DNA of 64,000 bases from G942493375 sp942493375 (lineage in GTDB: Bacteria > Armatimonadota > UBA5829). The DNA lies in the NCBI GenBank assembly GCA_942493375.1, contig OW818698.1, positions 682,001 to 746,000 on the forward strand, in the 5' to 3' direction. The position numbers and the translations under genes were made by a program. This document shows positions 24,675 to 34,100 of the stretch, piece by piece; position 1 is the first letter of the stretch, and each line of letters begins with the position of its first letter. The notes under the pieces are model-generated. The model did no database searches and had not been told where the DNA came from. It saw only the letters and a program-made list of their open reading frames with translations.

Positions 24675-24757
24675 ACTAACGCGCATTATTTGTGATTGAC
24701 TCACTTTCGCCCCTACTGCCAGTCGAAAGCAGAGTCTGGTGAATAATGCGCGCTAAC
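24675..24757. repeat. Long imperfect hairpin upstream of gene 24782
   Basis: Outer arms GCGCATTATT (24680) and AATAATGCGC (24743) enclose GACTC-a-CTTTCG and CGAAAG-cag-AGTC arms. It could form one 80-base structure. It precedes the start codon by about 25 bases, so it may be in the mRNA leader or be a terminator-like repeat. Confidence 0.5.
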
Positions 24758-24781
24758 AACTACGTGTCTAGAGGAAATCGC

Positions 24782-25885
24782 ATGAAATACTCAACCATAC
24801 TGTTTTCACTTACCCTGATTATCTGCTTGAGCTGCGCTTTAACGGCTGAGCAAACAAAACCTGCACCAAAGCCTGTTCCAAAGACTCTGATCTGGAGTTA
24901 TACAGACTTTGATGATCTACGGGCTAATGCTAAAATATGGCACGATACTAAGGGGATAGACGGGTTTATATTCTGCTTTGTTAATGATTATAATGCAGGG
25001 CCTGTCCGATGGGATTCCGGACCAGAGAAGATAGCCAGCCTATATAAGAAACTGCCTGAGACCGTCAGTGTGCTGCGCAAAGCTGGGATAGACTCAAACT
25101 TCGTTCATGCAAATATGGATGATCCTACGTTTGACTGGTTCGATCAACCCCGGGTAGATAAGATTATAGCTACTTTCAAGGCCTTGGGAAAGATGGCGAA
25201 AGAGAGCGGTTGCCGAGGGGTAGCTATAGACACTGAAGCCTATTCCCCAAAGATCTGGGACCCATCCGGGTATCCGGCAGACAAACAAATCGAACTGAAT
25301 ACTATCATAAAACAGACAGGCACTGCAGTTATGGATGCCATACTCTCTGAATATCCTGATGCAGAGATCATCATCCTGCCTGAAGGATCATACATAGACC
25401 TGAAGAATGCACCCGGCGGATACAATATCTACCATTACTGGATCCAGTTCATAAGGGGCCTGGTCAGCTCAAAACCAAAGCAGGGGATAACTGTAATGAC
25501 AGAATGCGGTTATTTCTGGAAAGATCCTATTCAGATTGCCATTATGCACGGCGAGTTTAACGCTTCAATGGTGCTCGGACTGGAAGATTCTATGTACTGG
25601 ATGAGTAAGTGCAGCATTGGACACGGCGCAACTGTAATGGGTGGAGGCAAGGAAGGCAAACAGAGCTGGCAGACACCGAAGGAGTTTGCAGTGCAATGGA
25701 AGATGATGAGTGAGTTGTCTACCAAATATCGCTTCATCTTTGCCTATGAGTCCGGCTTTACCTGTTATCCGGAGGGAGTTAAGAAACTCGATATAAAAGC
25801 CTTCGGCGTTCCACTTCCTAAAAATGCTGACGCTTACTTTAAAATACTGCGAGATTCACGGAATCCGGGGTTTGCAAAGAGGTAA
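24782..25885 (+). CDS. Secreted protein, putative glycosidase-like TIM barrel, family unknown
   Basis: 367 residues from ATG 24782 (AGAGGAAATCGC upstream); the longer frame begins in a repeat arm. The signal peptide ends near CALTA. The chain then reads as alternating beta/alpha segments: LIWSYTDFDDLRANAKIW, GIDGFIFCFV, RGVAIDTEAY, EIIILPEGSY and MVLGLEDSMYWM. Acidic residues lie at strand ends (DTE, PEG, LED), as in glycoside hydrolase barrels. I do not recognise a named family. It stands alone on the plus strand before the amidohydrolase operon. Confidence 0.6.
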   Translation: MKYSTILFSLTLIICLSCALTAEQTKPAPKPVPKTLIWSYTDFDDLRANAKIWHDTKGIDGFIFCFVNDYNAGPVRWDSGPEKIASLYKKLPETVSVLRKAGIDSNFVHANMDDPTFDWFDQPRVDKIIATFKALGKMAKESGCRGVAIDTEAYSPKIWDPSGYPADKQIELNTIIKQTGTAVMDAILSEYPDAEIIILPEGSYIDLKNAPGGYNIYHYWIQFIRGLVSSKPKQGITVMTECGYFWKDPIQIAIMHGEFNASMVLGLEDSMYWMSKCSIGHGATVMGGGKEGKQSWQTPKEFAVQWKMMSELSTKYRFIFAYESGFTCYPEGVKKLDIKAFGVPLPKNADAYFKILRDSRNPGFAKR

Positions 25886-25897
25886 GATCTGGATTCT

Positions 25898-26138
25898 ATT
25901 AACCGCTAATCACGCTAAAGCACGCGAAAAGGGATTGGTGTGTTGGCTTTTTATATTCTCACGCAAAGCCGCAAAGGCGCTAAGAAGGGATTTTATTTGT
26001 TCCTACACATTGTGACCACCCTTCGACTGGCTCAGGGTGAACGGGGGTGTTAGCGACCGATTCTGTTTCGGGTGTAATTGCAAATCGCACCCGAGCGCGG
26101 ATTTATTAACCGCTAATCACGCTAAAGCACGCGAAAAA
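25898..26138. repeat. Repeat-filled spacer: two ATTAACCGCTAATCACGC copies and others
   Basis: Direct copies at 25898-25930 and 26105-26138 of the 32-base unit also found at 10321. Between them lie a CACGCAAAGCCGCAAAGGCGC segment (degenerate relative near 12005), a CCCTTCGACTGGCTCAGGG hairpin near 26018, and a CGGGTG...CACCCG hairpin near 26070-26096. No ORF is supported. Confidence 0.7.
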
Positions 26139-26204
26139 CATTGTCTAGAATACATTCAGGTGTTTGGTAGTTTCATTATATTGCCACTGTGAGGACTTGG
26201 GTAT

Positions 26205-27194
26205 ATGAGCGTTCTGCTGGATTATGAACGGGAGATTATGGCGCGAGAACTGGAGAGTTTTCTGCCGGACAGGATATATGATGTCCATGCGCATCTTTAC
26301 CGGGCAGAATTTTGGGATAAGGGTCCATTTCCATATCCAGTCAACATACCTCCCGATGCAACTCTGGAGGTGTACCGTGAACAGATGGGATTGTTGTTCG
26401 GTGAACGGGAAATCCATGGAATGCATTTTCCACTGCTTTTTGTGTCGGACACAATGCCCGGAAACGAATGGATATCCGAGCAGGTAAAGAAGGACCCTCT
26501 GGCACGCGGGCAGTTCCTGGTTCGTCCGACTGACGATCCAGAATGGGTCAGGCAGGAAATCAAACGGCTTGGACTGCGGGGACTGAAGCCTTTCTGTGTA
26601 TACAGCACTCGAGAGAAAAGCTACGAATCTGAGATACCGGAATACCTGCCTGAGCCGTTGATAGATGTAGCAAACCAGGAAGGGTGGAGCATAACTCTGC
26701 ACCTGATCAGGGACCGGGGAGTTGCGGATGCCTCAAACCAGCACTGGATACGTCACTACTGCGAGAAGTATCCCAACATCAAACTGATCCTGGACCACTG
26801 TGCCCGCGGGTTTAATCCTTACCACACAATCGAAGGCCTGCAGAAACTAACTGGACTGAAAAACCTCTGGATCGATACATCAGTTGTATGTAATCCACTG
26901 GCAATCCAGGCTGTTATAAAGATAATCGGAACAGAGAGGATGCTTTATGGCTCAGATTTCTGCCTTACTCATCTGAGGTCAATAAATACATGGTCAGGGG
27001 ATGGATTTATCTGGATACCGGAGGACTCCGATGTCTGGAAGGATGCTATCCCCATTAGTAGACCTCCCCTATTGACTGGAATCGAAAACCTGCGTGCTAT
27101 CAAGGCAGCTTTCTGGAGCATGGGACTGGGCGATAAACAAGTTGAAGATTTCTTCTGGGGAAATGCAATGCGTATGCTGGAGATGACTAAATGA
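26205..27194 (+). CDS. Amidohydrolase-2 family metal-dependent hydrolase (1 of 3)
   Basis: 329 residues. It is a TIM-barrel metal hydrolase (amidohydrolase_2 type): first-strand HxH at YDVHAHL (H28, H30), LKPFCVY mid-barrel, ILDHCARG, and the final Asp in YGSDF. This family includes lactonases and decarboxylases acting on aromatic or sugar-derived acids. There is no signal peptide. It overlaps the next gene by four bases (ATGA). A role as a lactonase in sugar-acid breakdown is possible given the surrounding glycosidases, but not shown. Confidence 0.85.
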   Translation: MSVLLDYEREIMARELESFLPDRIYDVHAHLYRAEFWDKGPFPYPVNIPPDATLEVYREQMGLLFGEREIHGMHFPLLFVSDTMPGNEWISEQVKKDPLARGQFLVRPTDDPEWVRQEIKRLGLRGLKPFCVYSTREKSYESEIPEYLPEPLIDVANQEGWSITLHLIRDRGVADASNQHWIRHYCEKYPNIKLILDHCARGFNPYHTIEGLQKLTGLKNLWIDTSVVCNPLAIQAVIKIIGTERMLYGSDFCLTHLRSINTWSGDGFIWIPEDSDVWKDAIPISRPPLLTGIENLRAIKAAFWSMGLGDKQVEDFFWGNAMRMLEMTK

Positions 27195-28474
27195 CAAATG
27201 AAACTGAGCTATTACTGGGTGAGATATCGAAACTGCCGGTGGTGGATACGCATGAGCATTTGATGAGCGAAGGAGCGTTTGAAACCGGCATATATGACTT
27301 CAGCCATATTATGGGGACATATGTTGGGTTGGATTTAGGTCTGGCTGGTATGCCTCATGGTCCATGGGGAGGAGCGCATCTGATATTGTTGGATGGCTCT
27401 GATCCGGGTGAAAAATGGAGCAGAATTGCACCATATTGGGCTAAAGTACGGGATACCAGATACGGAGTGTGTGCCAGGCGAATATTGAAACGGTTTTTTG
27501 ATGTATCTGATCTGAATGAACATACCTGTGTAGAGATTTCTGAACGGATTCCTGAGTATCAATATCCGGGTGTATATAAGGAATACTTACAGACTAAACA
27601 CCATATTAAGGTGTGCCTGAGAGTTGGAGACGATGGCGGTGAAGTGCATTATTTTGCGCCTATCTGTTATCTTGATACTCTGGCTGGGATAGTGAACCGT
27701 GATGAATTGGAGGCTGCGTTTCCTGACAGAGCGCCATCTACCTATGATGAGTTTCTCTCTGCGCTGGACTCCTATATGGAAAAGGCTGAAGCTGATGGAG
27801 CAGTGTCACTGAAGCTTAGTATGATCTCAAGACGTAGACCGATTGATTTCATCGAGCATACGACATCGGAGATTAATAGTTCATATGATTTCCTGCTGGA
27901 AAACCATGGAGATTGGGACCAGCCGAATGTATTGGATAGCCTCAGACCGTTCCACGACTCCTGTTTCAGGCACTGTTTCGAATGGGCAGGCAAGCACGAT
28001 ATGCCGGTGCAGGTCCACAGCGGTCTGGAGTTTGAGCAGCCATGGAATGGTAACCCGGATGTGTTTATCCCCTGTTTGACTGAGTTTCGGGAGACCAGGT
28101 TTGCCATATTGCATGGGTCTTATCCTTATATGGCTGAACTCACAGGTCTTGCCCGGAGTTTTGACAATGTGTATATAGACATGGCCTGGGTATCATCACT
28201 CTCAGGGCCGATGGCATCTATATGGCTGGATGAGTGGCTGGATATACTGCCTACCAACAAGATATTGGGATTCGGAGGTGATGCATTGTCTTTCTTTGAG
28301 ACTTGCGTATGCCTTGAGATGACCAATGAGATGCTGGCTTCTGTCTTTAGCAAACGTATTGAGCGCGGTTGCTGCTCCACAGACCAAGCAATAGAGCGCG
28401 CGCGTATACTGCTGCACGATGCTCCCTGGGATTTCTATCAACTGGGCAGCAGATGGAAGGGGTGTTCGATTTAA
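27191..28474 (+). CDS. Amidohydrolase family protein (2 of 3)
   Basis: 427 residues. It has HxH at VVDTHEHL (H21, H23), then VQVHSG, ILHGSYPY and GFGGDA, consistent with the His/His/Asp metal set of the amidohydrolase superfamily; the large insertion after the first strand (PHGPWGGAHLIL) is unusual. The start ATG overlaps the preceding stop (ATGA) with GGAG eight bases upstream; its stop overlaps the next start (TAATG). It is cytoplasmic. The long form and helical insertions recall uronate-isomerase-like members, but I cannot assign a reaction. Confidence 0.8.
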   Translation: MTNETELLLGEISKLPVVDTHEHLMSEGAFETGIYDFSHIMGTYVGLDLGLAGMPHGPWGGAHLILLDGSDPGEKWSRIAPYWAKVRDTRYGVCARRILKRFFDVSDLNEHTCVEISERIPEYQYPGVYKEYLQTKHHIKVCLRVGDDGGEVHYFAPICYLDTLAGIVNRDELEAAFPDRAPSTYDEFLSALDSYMEKAEADGAVSLKLSMISRRRPIDFIEHTTSEINSSYDFLLENHGDWDQPNVLDSLRPFHDSCFRHCFEWAGKHDMPVQVHSGLEFEQPWNGNPDVFIPCLTEFRETRFAILHGSYPYMAELTGLARSFDNVYIDMAWVSSLSGPMASIWLDEWLDILPTNKILGFGGDALSFFETCVCLEMTNEMLASVFSKRIERGCCSTDQAIERARILLHDAPWDFYQLGSRWKGCSI

Positions 28475-29739
28475 TGACCTCTACAAAGTATGCAATAACA
28501 GCAGACCGGATATGGGACGGGATGTCGGACGTTACCTCGGAAGGCAATGCAATTATTGTTAATGGTGAGAGCATAGAGGATATTGTCCCCTTATGTGATT
28601 TACCCAGAGGCATAATAACACTCTGTTTTGAGAACTGCACAATACTGCCTGGTCTGATCGATATGCATGTGCACTATAGCGCGGTAATGGGGCCATCTTT
28701 CCTGGCTGCCGGGGTGACTACCGTGCGCGACACAGGGAACGATCTGGACTGGATACTAACTCAGCGTGAGAAAAATGCAGTAAATCCGTTATGTGGTCCG
28801 GATATACACTGCTGCGGGTTCCTGGTGGATGGTTTCCCTGCTCATTGGCCGACTATTGGCAGAGGATTTGAAACTGAGGAACACATCCGCGAGATGGTCC
28901 GGATGCAGTGTGAACGGGGTGTGGATTACATAAAACTCTATGTAACCTTGACTCCGGAGTTATTTCAAGCAGCTGTAGACGAAGCGCATGTTCAGGGCAA
29001 GTGGGTGCTGGCGCATCTTGGGCAGCTATCGGCCCAGCAGGCAGCTGAAGCAGGTGTTGATGAGATTGAGCACCTGACGGGATGTGAATCGGCATGGAAT
29101 CCCAGCACGGTATTAGAGCAGGATCTGTTGATTGATGTGTTGCTGGATAAGAGGATTGTGCTGGTGCCTACTATTGTGGTGTGGGACAGGCTTGGTGGGA
29201 TGCTGGATCCGGTGTATGCAAATGACAGCAGACTCAAGTGGGTGCATCCTACTTACAGGGATATCTGGAAGGGTATTCCAAATAAGTTTGCTGCACCCGA
29301 AGCCAGGTTACCGATGCAGGCTGCAATCCCGCATATGAAACGCTTCATTTTAAGGGCACACGAACGCGGGATCCCGCTACCCGTCGGGACGGACTCCCCA
29401 TGGCCTTATTTAATACCAGGATTCAGTATGCACGATGAACTGAGCATGTATGTGGATGCAGGGATATCTCCTGTTGATGCGCTGTTCTGCGCGACTTCAC
29501 AGGCTGCCAGGATTTTGAAAAAGCCAAATATTGGAAGTATTGCTGCTGGAATGAAGGCGGACCTGACGATTGTTGCAGGGAACCCTTTGGAGCATATTCA
29601 GGATATATCCAACGTGCGGCGAGTTGTTCACGCTGGTGTGACAGTTGATCCTGATGCACTATATAAGCGGCAAATCGAGTCGTATGATAGTGCGGCGGAC
29701 GAACCTAAGTCACGGGAACTGTTGAAGTTTATTGGGTAG
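28474..29739 (+). CDS. Amidohydrolase, imidazolonepropionase/prolidase-like (3 of 3)
   Basis: 421 residues from ATG 28474 in a TAATG overlap with the previous stop, AGGGG nearby; the longer frame from 28369 only runs back through the preceding gene. The binuclear amidohydrolase set is complete: LPGLIDMHVHYS (H65, H67), YIKLY (Lys, likely carbamylated), VLAHLG and EIEHLTG (two His), VGTDSPWP (Asp). The C-terminal GMKADLTIVAGNPLEHI closes the small beta domain, as in imidazolonepropionase-like peptidases and lactamases. Three distinct amidohydrolases in one coupled operon suggest sequential ring or amide opening of one compound (inference). Confidence 0.88.
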   Translation: MTSTKYAITADRIWDGMSDVTSEGNAIIVNGESIEDIVPLCDLPRGIITLCFENCTILPGLIDMHVHYSAVMGPSFLAAGVTTVRDTGNDLDWILTQREKNAVNPLCGPDIHCCGFLVDGFPAHWPTIGRGFETEEHIREMVRMQCERGVDYIKLYVTLTPELFQAAVDEAHVQGKWVLAHLGQLSAQQAAEAGVDEIEHLTGCESAWNPSTVLEQDLLIDVLLDKRIVLVPTIVVWDRLGGMLDPVYANDSRLKWVHPTYRDIWKGIPNKFAAPEARLPMQAAIPHMKRFILRAHERGIPLPVGTDSPWPYLIPGFSMHDELSMYVDAGISPVDALFCATSQAARILKKPNIGSIAAGMKADLTIVAGNPLEHIQDISNVRRVVHAGVTVDPDALYKRQIESYDSAADEPKSRELLKFIG

Positions 29740-29978
29740 GAAGATGGGTTAAATTCTGGATAGGACATATAGGACTTATGGAACTAATAGGATATTGCAT
29801 GGGGTTGATTATTGATTGTCCTGAATAAAAACTGAGCCTGTGATTATTCTTGGAAACCTGTGGACGGCAGGCTGGAAGCCTGCACCACAATTCGGGAGAA
29901 GGCAGGCTGGAAGCCCGCACCACAATTCGGGAGAAGGCAGGCTGGAAGCCCGCACCACAAGGATGACAGTTCCAACAG
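29740..29978. repeat. Tandem 35-bp repeat (29866-29960) in intergenic spacer
   Basis: Three tandem copies start at 29866, 29901 and 29936. Each contains GCAGGCT-gga-AGCC(T/C)GC, a small hairpin, and CACCACAA; the first two copies also carry ATTCGGGAGAA. A single relative lies at 18212. The preceding bases (29755-29800) contain ATAGGAC direct repeats. The spacer separates convergent genes. Confidence 0.85.
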
Positions 29979-31007
29979 CTAGTTTATGAATGCCCGGGTG
30001 AAGGCTTTTATATTTTCATCAGGGGTTTGGTGTTCCAGGTCTGAGAAGACTACGGAGAGTCTGTTGATGTCAGGGCCTGCGGTGTCTATTATTTGGAGAG
30101 CCATATCTCTGGCCTCGGTGGCTGTTGCCTGCATTATGAATGTGTGACCGATGATGAAGTTGAAAGAGGACTTCGGGAAAGCATCCAGTGCAAGCCGGAG
30201 ATCGGACCCCCACCCTATATCGAATGCATATATATTTTCAATCCGGTCGTAAATTTGCAGGTACGGGTCAAGTATCCCGCAGTGGTGTATGTAATACTGG
30301 GCGTTTATGCTCTTTGCATATTGATAGAGCTGTTTTTCATAATCCAGCAGAAACTCCTCATACACCTTTGGACCGCATAATGGGACTGTGCAGTTTTGGT
30401 TGCATATAACGCTTATCTCACTGCCGGTTTCACGGAAATATTCTACTGAATCTATTATCATTTTGGTTGAGATATCAAGCAGGTGCCTGGCTAATGAAGG
30501 CTGGAGATAGTAGTCGGAATAGAGCTCTACACCTCGAGTTATGGATGCTATGTTTTGCACTCCCATGTATGCCCAGGAGGGTTTGAGATTTTGGTTATAT
30601 TTATTGTTGATATACCCGGTCTGGCGGATTATCTCACAGATCGGCCAAGTATTTGAGATGTCTTCAGGTGCGTTTAGAGACATGATCTGTTCTTCTAAAA
30701 TAGGCCTGGCTATGGCGTAATTGTCATCCGGATATACTACTTCACAGCCGAGAAGTGCAGGCATGGTGGCGTTGTTCAGATCATCGAGGGTCCAGACCAT
30801 ATCAGCCTCTTCTTCCCCAAACCCGACATCACCGAAGCGTTCCCAGGCCAGGCGGTTCATCTCCTTGAATGTCTGTGCGCGATATTCGGGATTTTCGAAG
30901 ATCTTCATGCCATATGTGATTCCGTAATTCCTGTTCCACCAGGAGGGAAACAGGTTTAGTGAAACAGGACATTTCGTATTAAGTTTTGATCTGGTTCCCC
31001 ACCACAT
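29979..31007 (-). CDS. Uroporphyrinogen decarboxylase-like (MtaA/CmuA-type) protein
   Basis: 342 residues from ATG 31007, with AAGGTG six bases upstream; a GTG three codons earlier overlaps that site. It is a TIM-barrel fold of the UroD superfamily: conserved YYIHHCG near the C-terminal third provides His/Cys, the zinc ligands used by corrinoid methyltransferases of this superfamily, and GHTFIMQATATEARDM resembles the helix that follows the last strands. The arginine-rich start of true HemE is absent. Metagenomic carbohydrate-degrading bacteria carry many such paralogues of unknown function. No corrinoid protein gene is adjacent. Confidence 0.75.
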   Translation of the reverse strand: MWWGTRSKLNTKCPVSLNLFPSWWNRNYGITYGMKIFENPEYRAQTFKEMNRLAWERFGDVGFGEEEADMVWTLDDLNNATMPALLGCEVVYPDDNYAIARPILEEQIMSLNAPEDISNTWPICEIIRQTGYINNKYNQNLKPSWAYMGVQNIASITRGVELYSDYYLQPSLARHLLDISTKMIIDSVEYFRETGSEISVICNQNCTVPLCGPKVYEEFLLDYEKQLYQYAKSINAQYYIHHCGILDPYLQIYDRIENIYAFDIGWGSDLRLALDAFPKSSFNFIIGHTFIMQATATEARDMALQIIDTAGPDINRLSVVFSDLEHQTPDENIKAFTRAFIN

Positions 31008-31067
31008 AATGAGCACCTTTCAATCAATATGTTATTCAATGAGATAAATCTAAATTTGCAGGCTGGA

Positions 31068-31093
31068 GATTCTTCACTGCGTTCAGAATGACA
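31068..31093. repeat. Half-palindrome of the TTCACTGCGTTCAGAATGACA family
   Basis: One arm only (GATTCTTCACTGCGTTC then AGAATGACA), between the divergent UroD-like and double-glycosidase genes. A TATAAT (31145-31150) follows it and is a candidate -10 box for the plus-strand gene. Confidence 0.7.
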
Positions 31094-31189
31094 ATATCCG
31101 CTGGGCTTTCGATCTAGTGGTATTATAGCACTTCGTTTCATGTGTATAATAGGTTCGTAGAAGATGAAATCAGGGGTGGGAATACTATC

Positions 31190-34100
31190 GTGAGACAATT
31201 TTTATTGTTTGCAGTGCTGCTGATGTTGATTGGCGCTGAGGGGTTCTGTGTTGACTGGGCTAAGGTGGAGGCTGATTATAATGCCAGCAGGGTACGGCTT
31301 GAAAAGCAGGGACCTCCGGCTTATTATCTGACCAGGGCAAATGGTAAAGGCCTGGTATTTGACTCCCGTCCGGAATTTGGGATCGGGGTGCATATATTTA
31401 ACCAGAGTGTTGCAGATAACCTTAAGCGTGCGAATATAAGGTTTATCAGACAGACGATGTACTGGTATACCATTGAGAACACAACGCAGCCTGGTAAGTA
31501 TGATCCTGCTGCACTCGATGCCTGGGACAAACTAGTAGAATTGTATAAGAAAAACAATATAATCCCTGTAATAATTGTACATGGTAACGCCCCCGGATGC
31601 TCATTTGCGAATAGGATTGAGAGCTACAAGCGGTTCACCAATTTTATGACATTCATAGCAAAAAGGTATCCCAGCATCAGATATTGGGAGCTTTGGAATG
31701 AGATGGATGTTGCTTTTACTGATCTATTCGGAGCCAGCGAGCAACCGTCCATTCCACTGAAACAGCGCGGCGTGTATTATGCTGAGATGCTAAAGATGGT
31801 ATATCCGGCTATCAAAAAGGTTAATCCGAAGGCTATTGTTGTAAGCGGCGGTATGACGGACTTCGGAGAGTTTCCTATTGGGATATATGAGGGCGGCGGT
31901 AAGGATTACTTCGATATAATGAACCTCCACACTTACGGGATCCCTCTGCAGTGGAGCTTTGTGCAGCGCGGAGAAGCTTTGCGGGAAATCATGAAGGCAA
32001 ATGGCGACTCTACTAAACCCATGTGGAACACAGAGTTCGGTCTGGATGCGGGGTCGGTTGTTGCAGCTTGGGGCATGCCTAAAGCTGAGGAAGATGCAGG
32101 TGCGGCCTTTGATAAATACCAGAAGGATATGATCTCATCCTGCCTGGATTTCAATCGAAAATCAGGACTCTACCAGAAATGCTTTGCTTACCAGTATGCA
32201 GCAGGTAATGAGGGAATGAACGATCAGATTAAGGCTGCAAACCCCAATTTTCCCGCTGGAATGGAGCTGGACGACTACGGGTTCGGTTTTACGCGCCGTG
32301 ATGGGAAAACCATCAGACCAATCTTCCAATACCTGATAGATGCCAGAGTAAATGACAAAAAGCGTCTTGCCGGGGCAGTGAAGAAGAAGGTTATGCTGGA
32401 CGGGAAAGCTGTTTTTATGAAGCTTGGCAGCGACTATCCGACAGAGGTTGCAATACAAAGCAAAGCTGAACAGACGGCAAAGATGGAACGGATGGAGATC
32501 AGGGATCATCAACTGGTAAAGGGCAGCAAGGCATTCTTCCCGATCGGGTTTGTATTCGGTGCTTCAGATGAAGAAATGGAGCATGCTAAGACTCTTGGTG
32601 CAAACAGCCTGCACATGGAATACAGCTTATCGACACTTTTTCCGGATTCACCGGACTCGGTTTCTCCAAAGGGTCTGGCGGAAATGAAAGGGTTGCATGA
32701 AAGAGCAGCCAGGCACAACCTGACTTTGTTCCCTCTTCTGAATGGACATTATATACCGCAATGGCTGCGTGAAAAGGCCGGAGGGCCACCTGTTGATGCA
32801 TCCGGGAACAGGATCGGTCTGTGGTTTGAATACAGCATTCACAATCCGGTATTTCTGGGTGCCCTTGAACGGTTTTGGAAAACGGTTGCAGGAGAAGTCG
32901 GCGAGGACCCTAATGTTGGAGCTTTCGTGAACTGGAATGAGCCAGGCTATGGACTGGATATGACTGCGGATGCTGTGAAAGCCTACCAATTATATCTAGT
33001 AAAGCAATATGCTGATATTAATGCAATGAACAAAGAGCTTGGCACCAAGTTTGAATCGTTCGAAAATGTCATTCCTCCTTCCAAACCAGACGACAACCGG
33101 AGGTTCTGGTATGCCTGGGTTACTTACAATCAGCAGGCATTTGCAGGTTTCTTTGCAAACGAACGGACGATAATACAATCGGTGGCACCGGATGCCCGGG
33201 TGACATCTAAGCATCCGGTTATGGCACTGACAGGGGATGCACTCTTCTGCAACGATCCTGTGCTCCAGTCTGCTGCTCAGGATTTTTACGGATGCGATGG
33301 TTACAATGGATCTATCTTCCATTACAGAAACATAATGGAAGTGACGCGGAGCTTGAACAGGCAGGGTCCGGTCATCACATACGAAACCAGGCAACAGAAA
33401 GCTCTGGGGCAGTCTAAACCGGAAGCATCTGCGCTCCAGTTGTTCGCCCAGATACTCGGTGGATGCCGGGGGATGTTCTATTTCTGCTTCGGTAATGAAC
33501 CATCATTCGGTATTGAAACTGACAGTGCAACTCCCCCAGATGTCCGGGCGACGATCACTAAGCTCTTCTGCTCCATACGGGATAATCAGGATGCATACGC
33601 AGCCCCGCGTAAGCAGGCGGAGATTGCAGTGCTGCTCTCGAACCCATCAACCATCCATTATGGGACCGTTGCAGAGTCATCGATGCGGGATGAATATACA
33701 AGGCGAGTAAACCAGACATATGATATGCTCCGGAACCAGCATTTTGCGGTAGATTTCATATCCGACAGGCAGTTCGGTGATAAGTTGATGAGTTATAAAC
33801 TGCTGGTAATACCGAGTCTTTCGATACTCTCAGCAGAGAACATCAGAGAGGTCACTAAGTTCCATGCCAATGGCGGAAAAATCGTGGCTTTCGGAAAGTC
33901 ATTGGAGAGAGATGAATGGTTTGAACCGATTGCTGCGCCGGCATTCCTCGGTCTAAAATCTCGGGGACCATCTCCATGGAACCGGGGCCAGATGCGTATT
34001 GTGGAGGTAACTCCTGAGCTATTCCCTGCTTTCCACACAGAAATCACTGTGCAGTCACCGGAAATCGTGGATGCGATGCCCATGGAACAATTGATTCCCG

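Noticed and set aside
24675..24757. Integron attC-like site
   Set aside because: The hairpin ends do not fit the RYYYAAC / GTTRRRY core sites and no integrase or cassette array is present.
26145..26702. 185-residue antisense frame over the first amidohydrolase
   Set aside because: Amidohydrolase motifs are intact on the plus strand; the antisense product has no domain and starts inside the gene.
29866..29960. CRISPR array
   Set aside because: The three 35-base units are directly adjacent with no unique spacers and no cas genes nearby.
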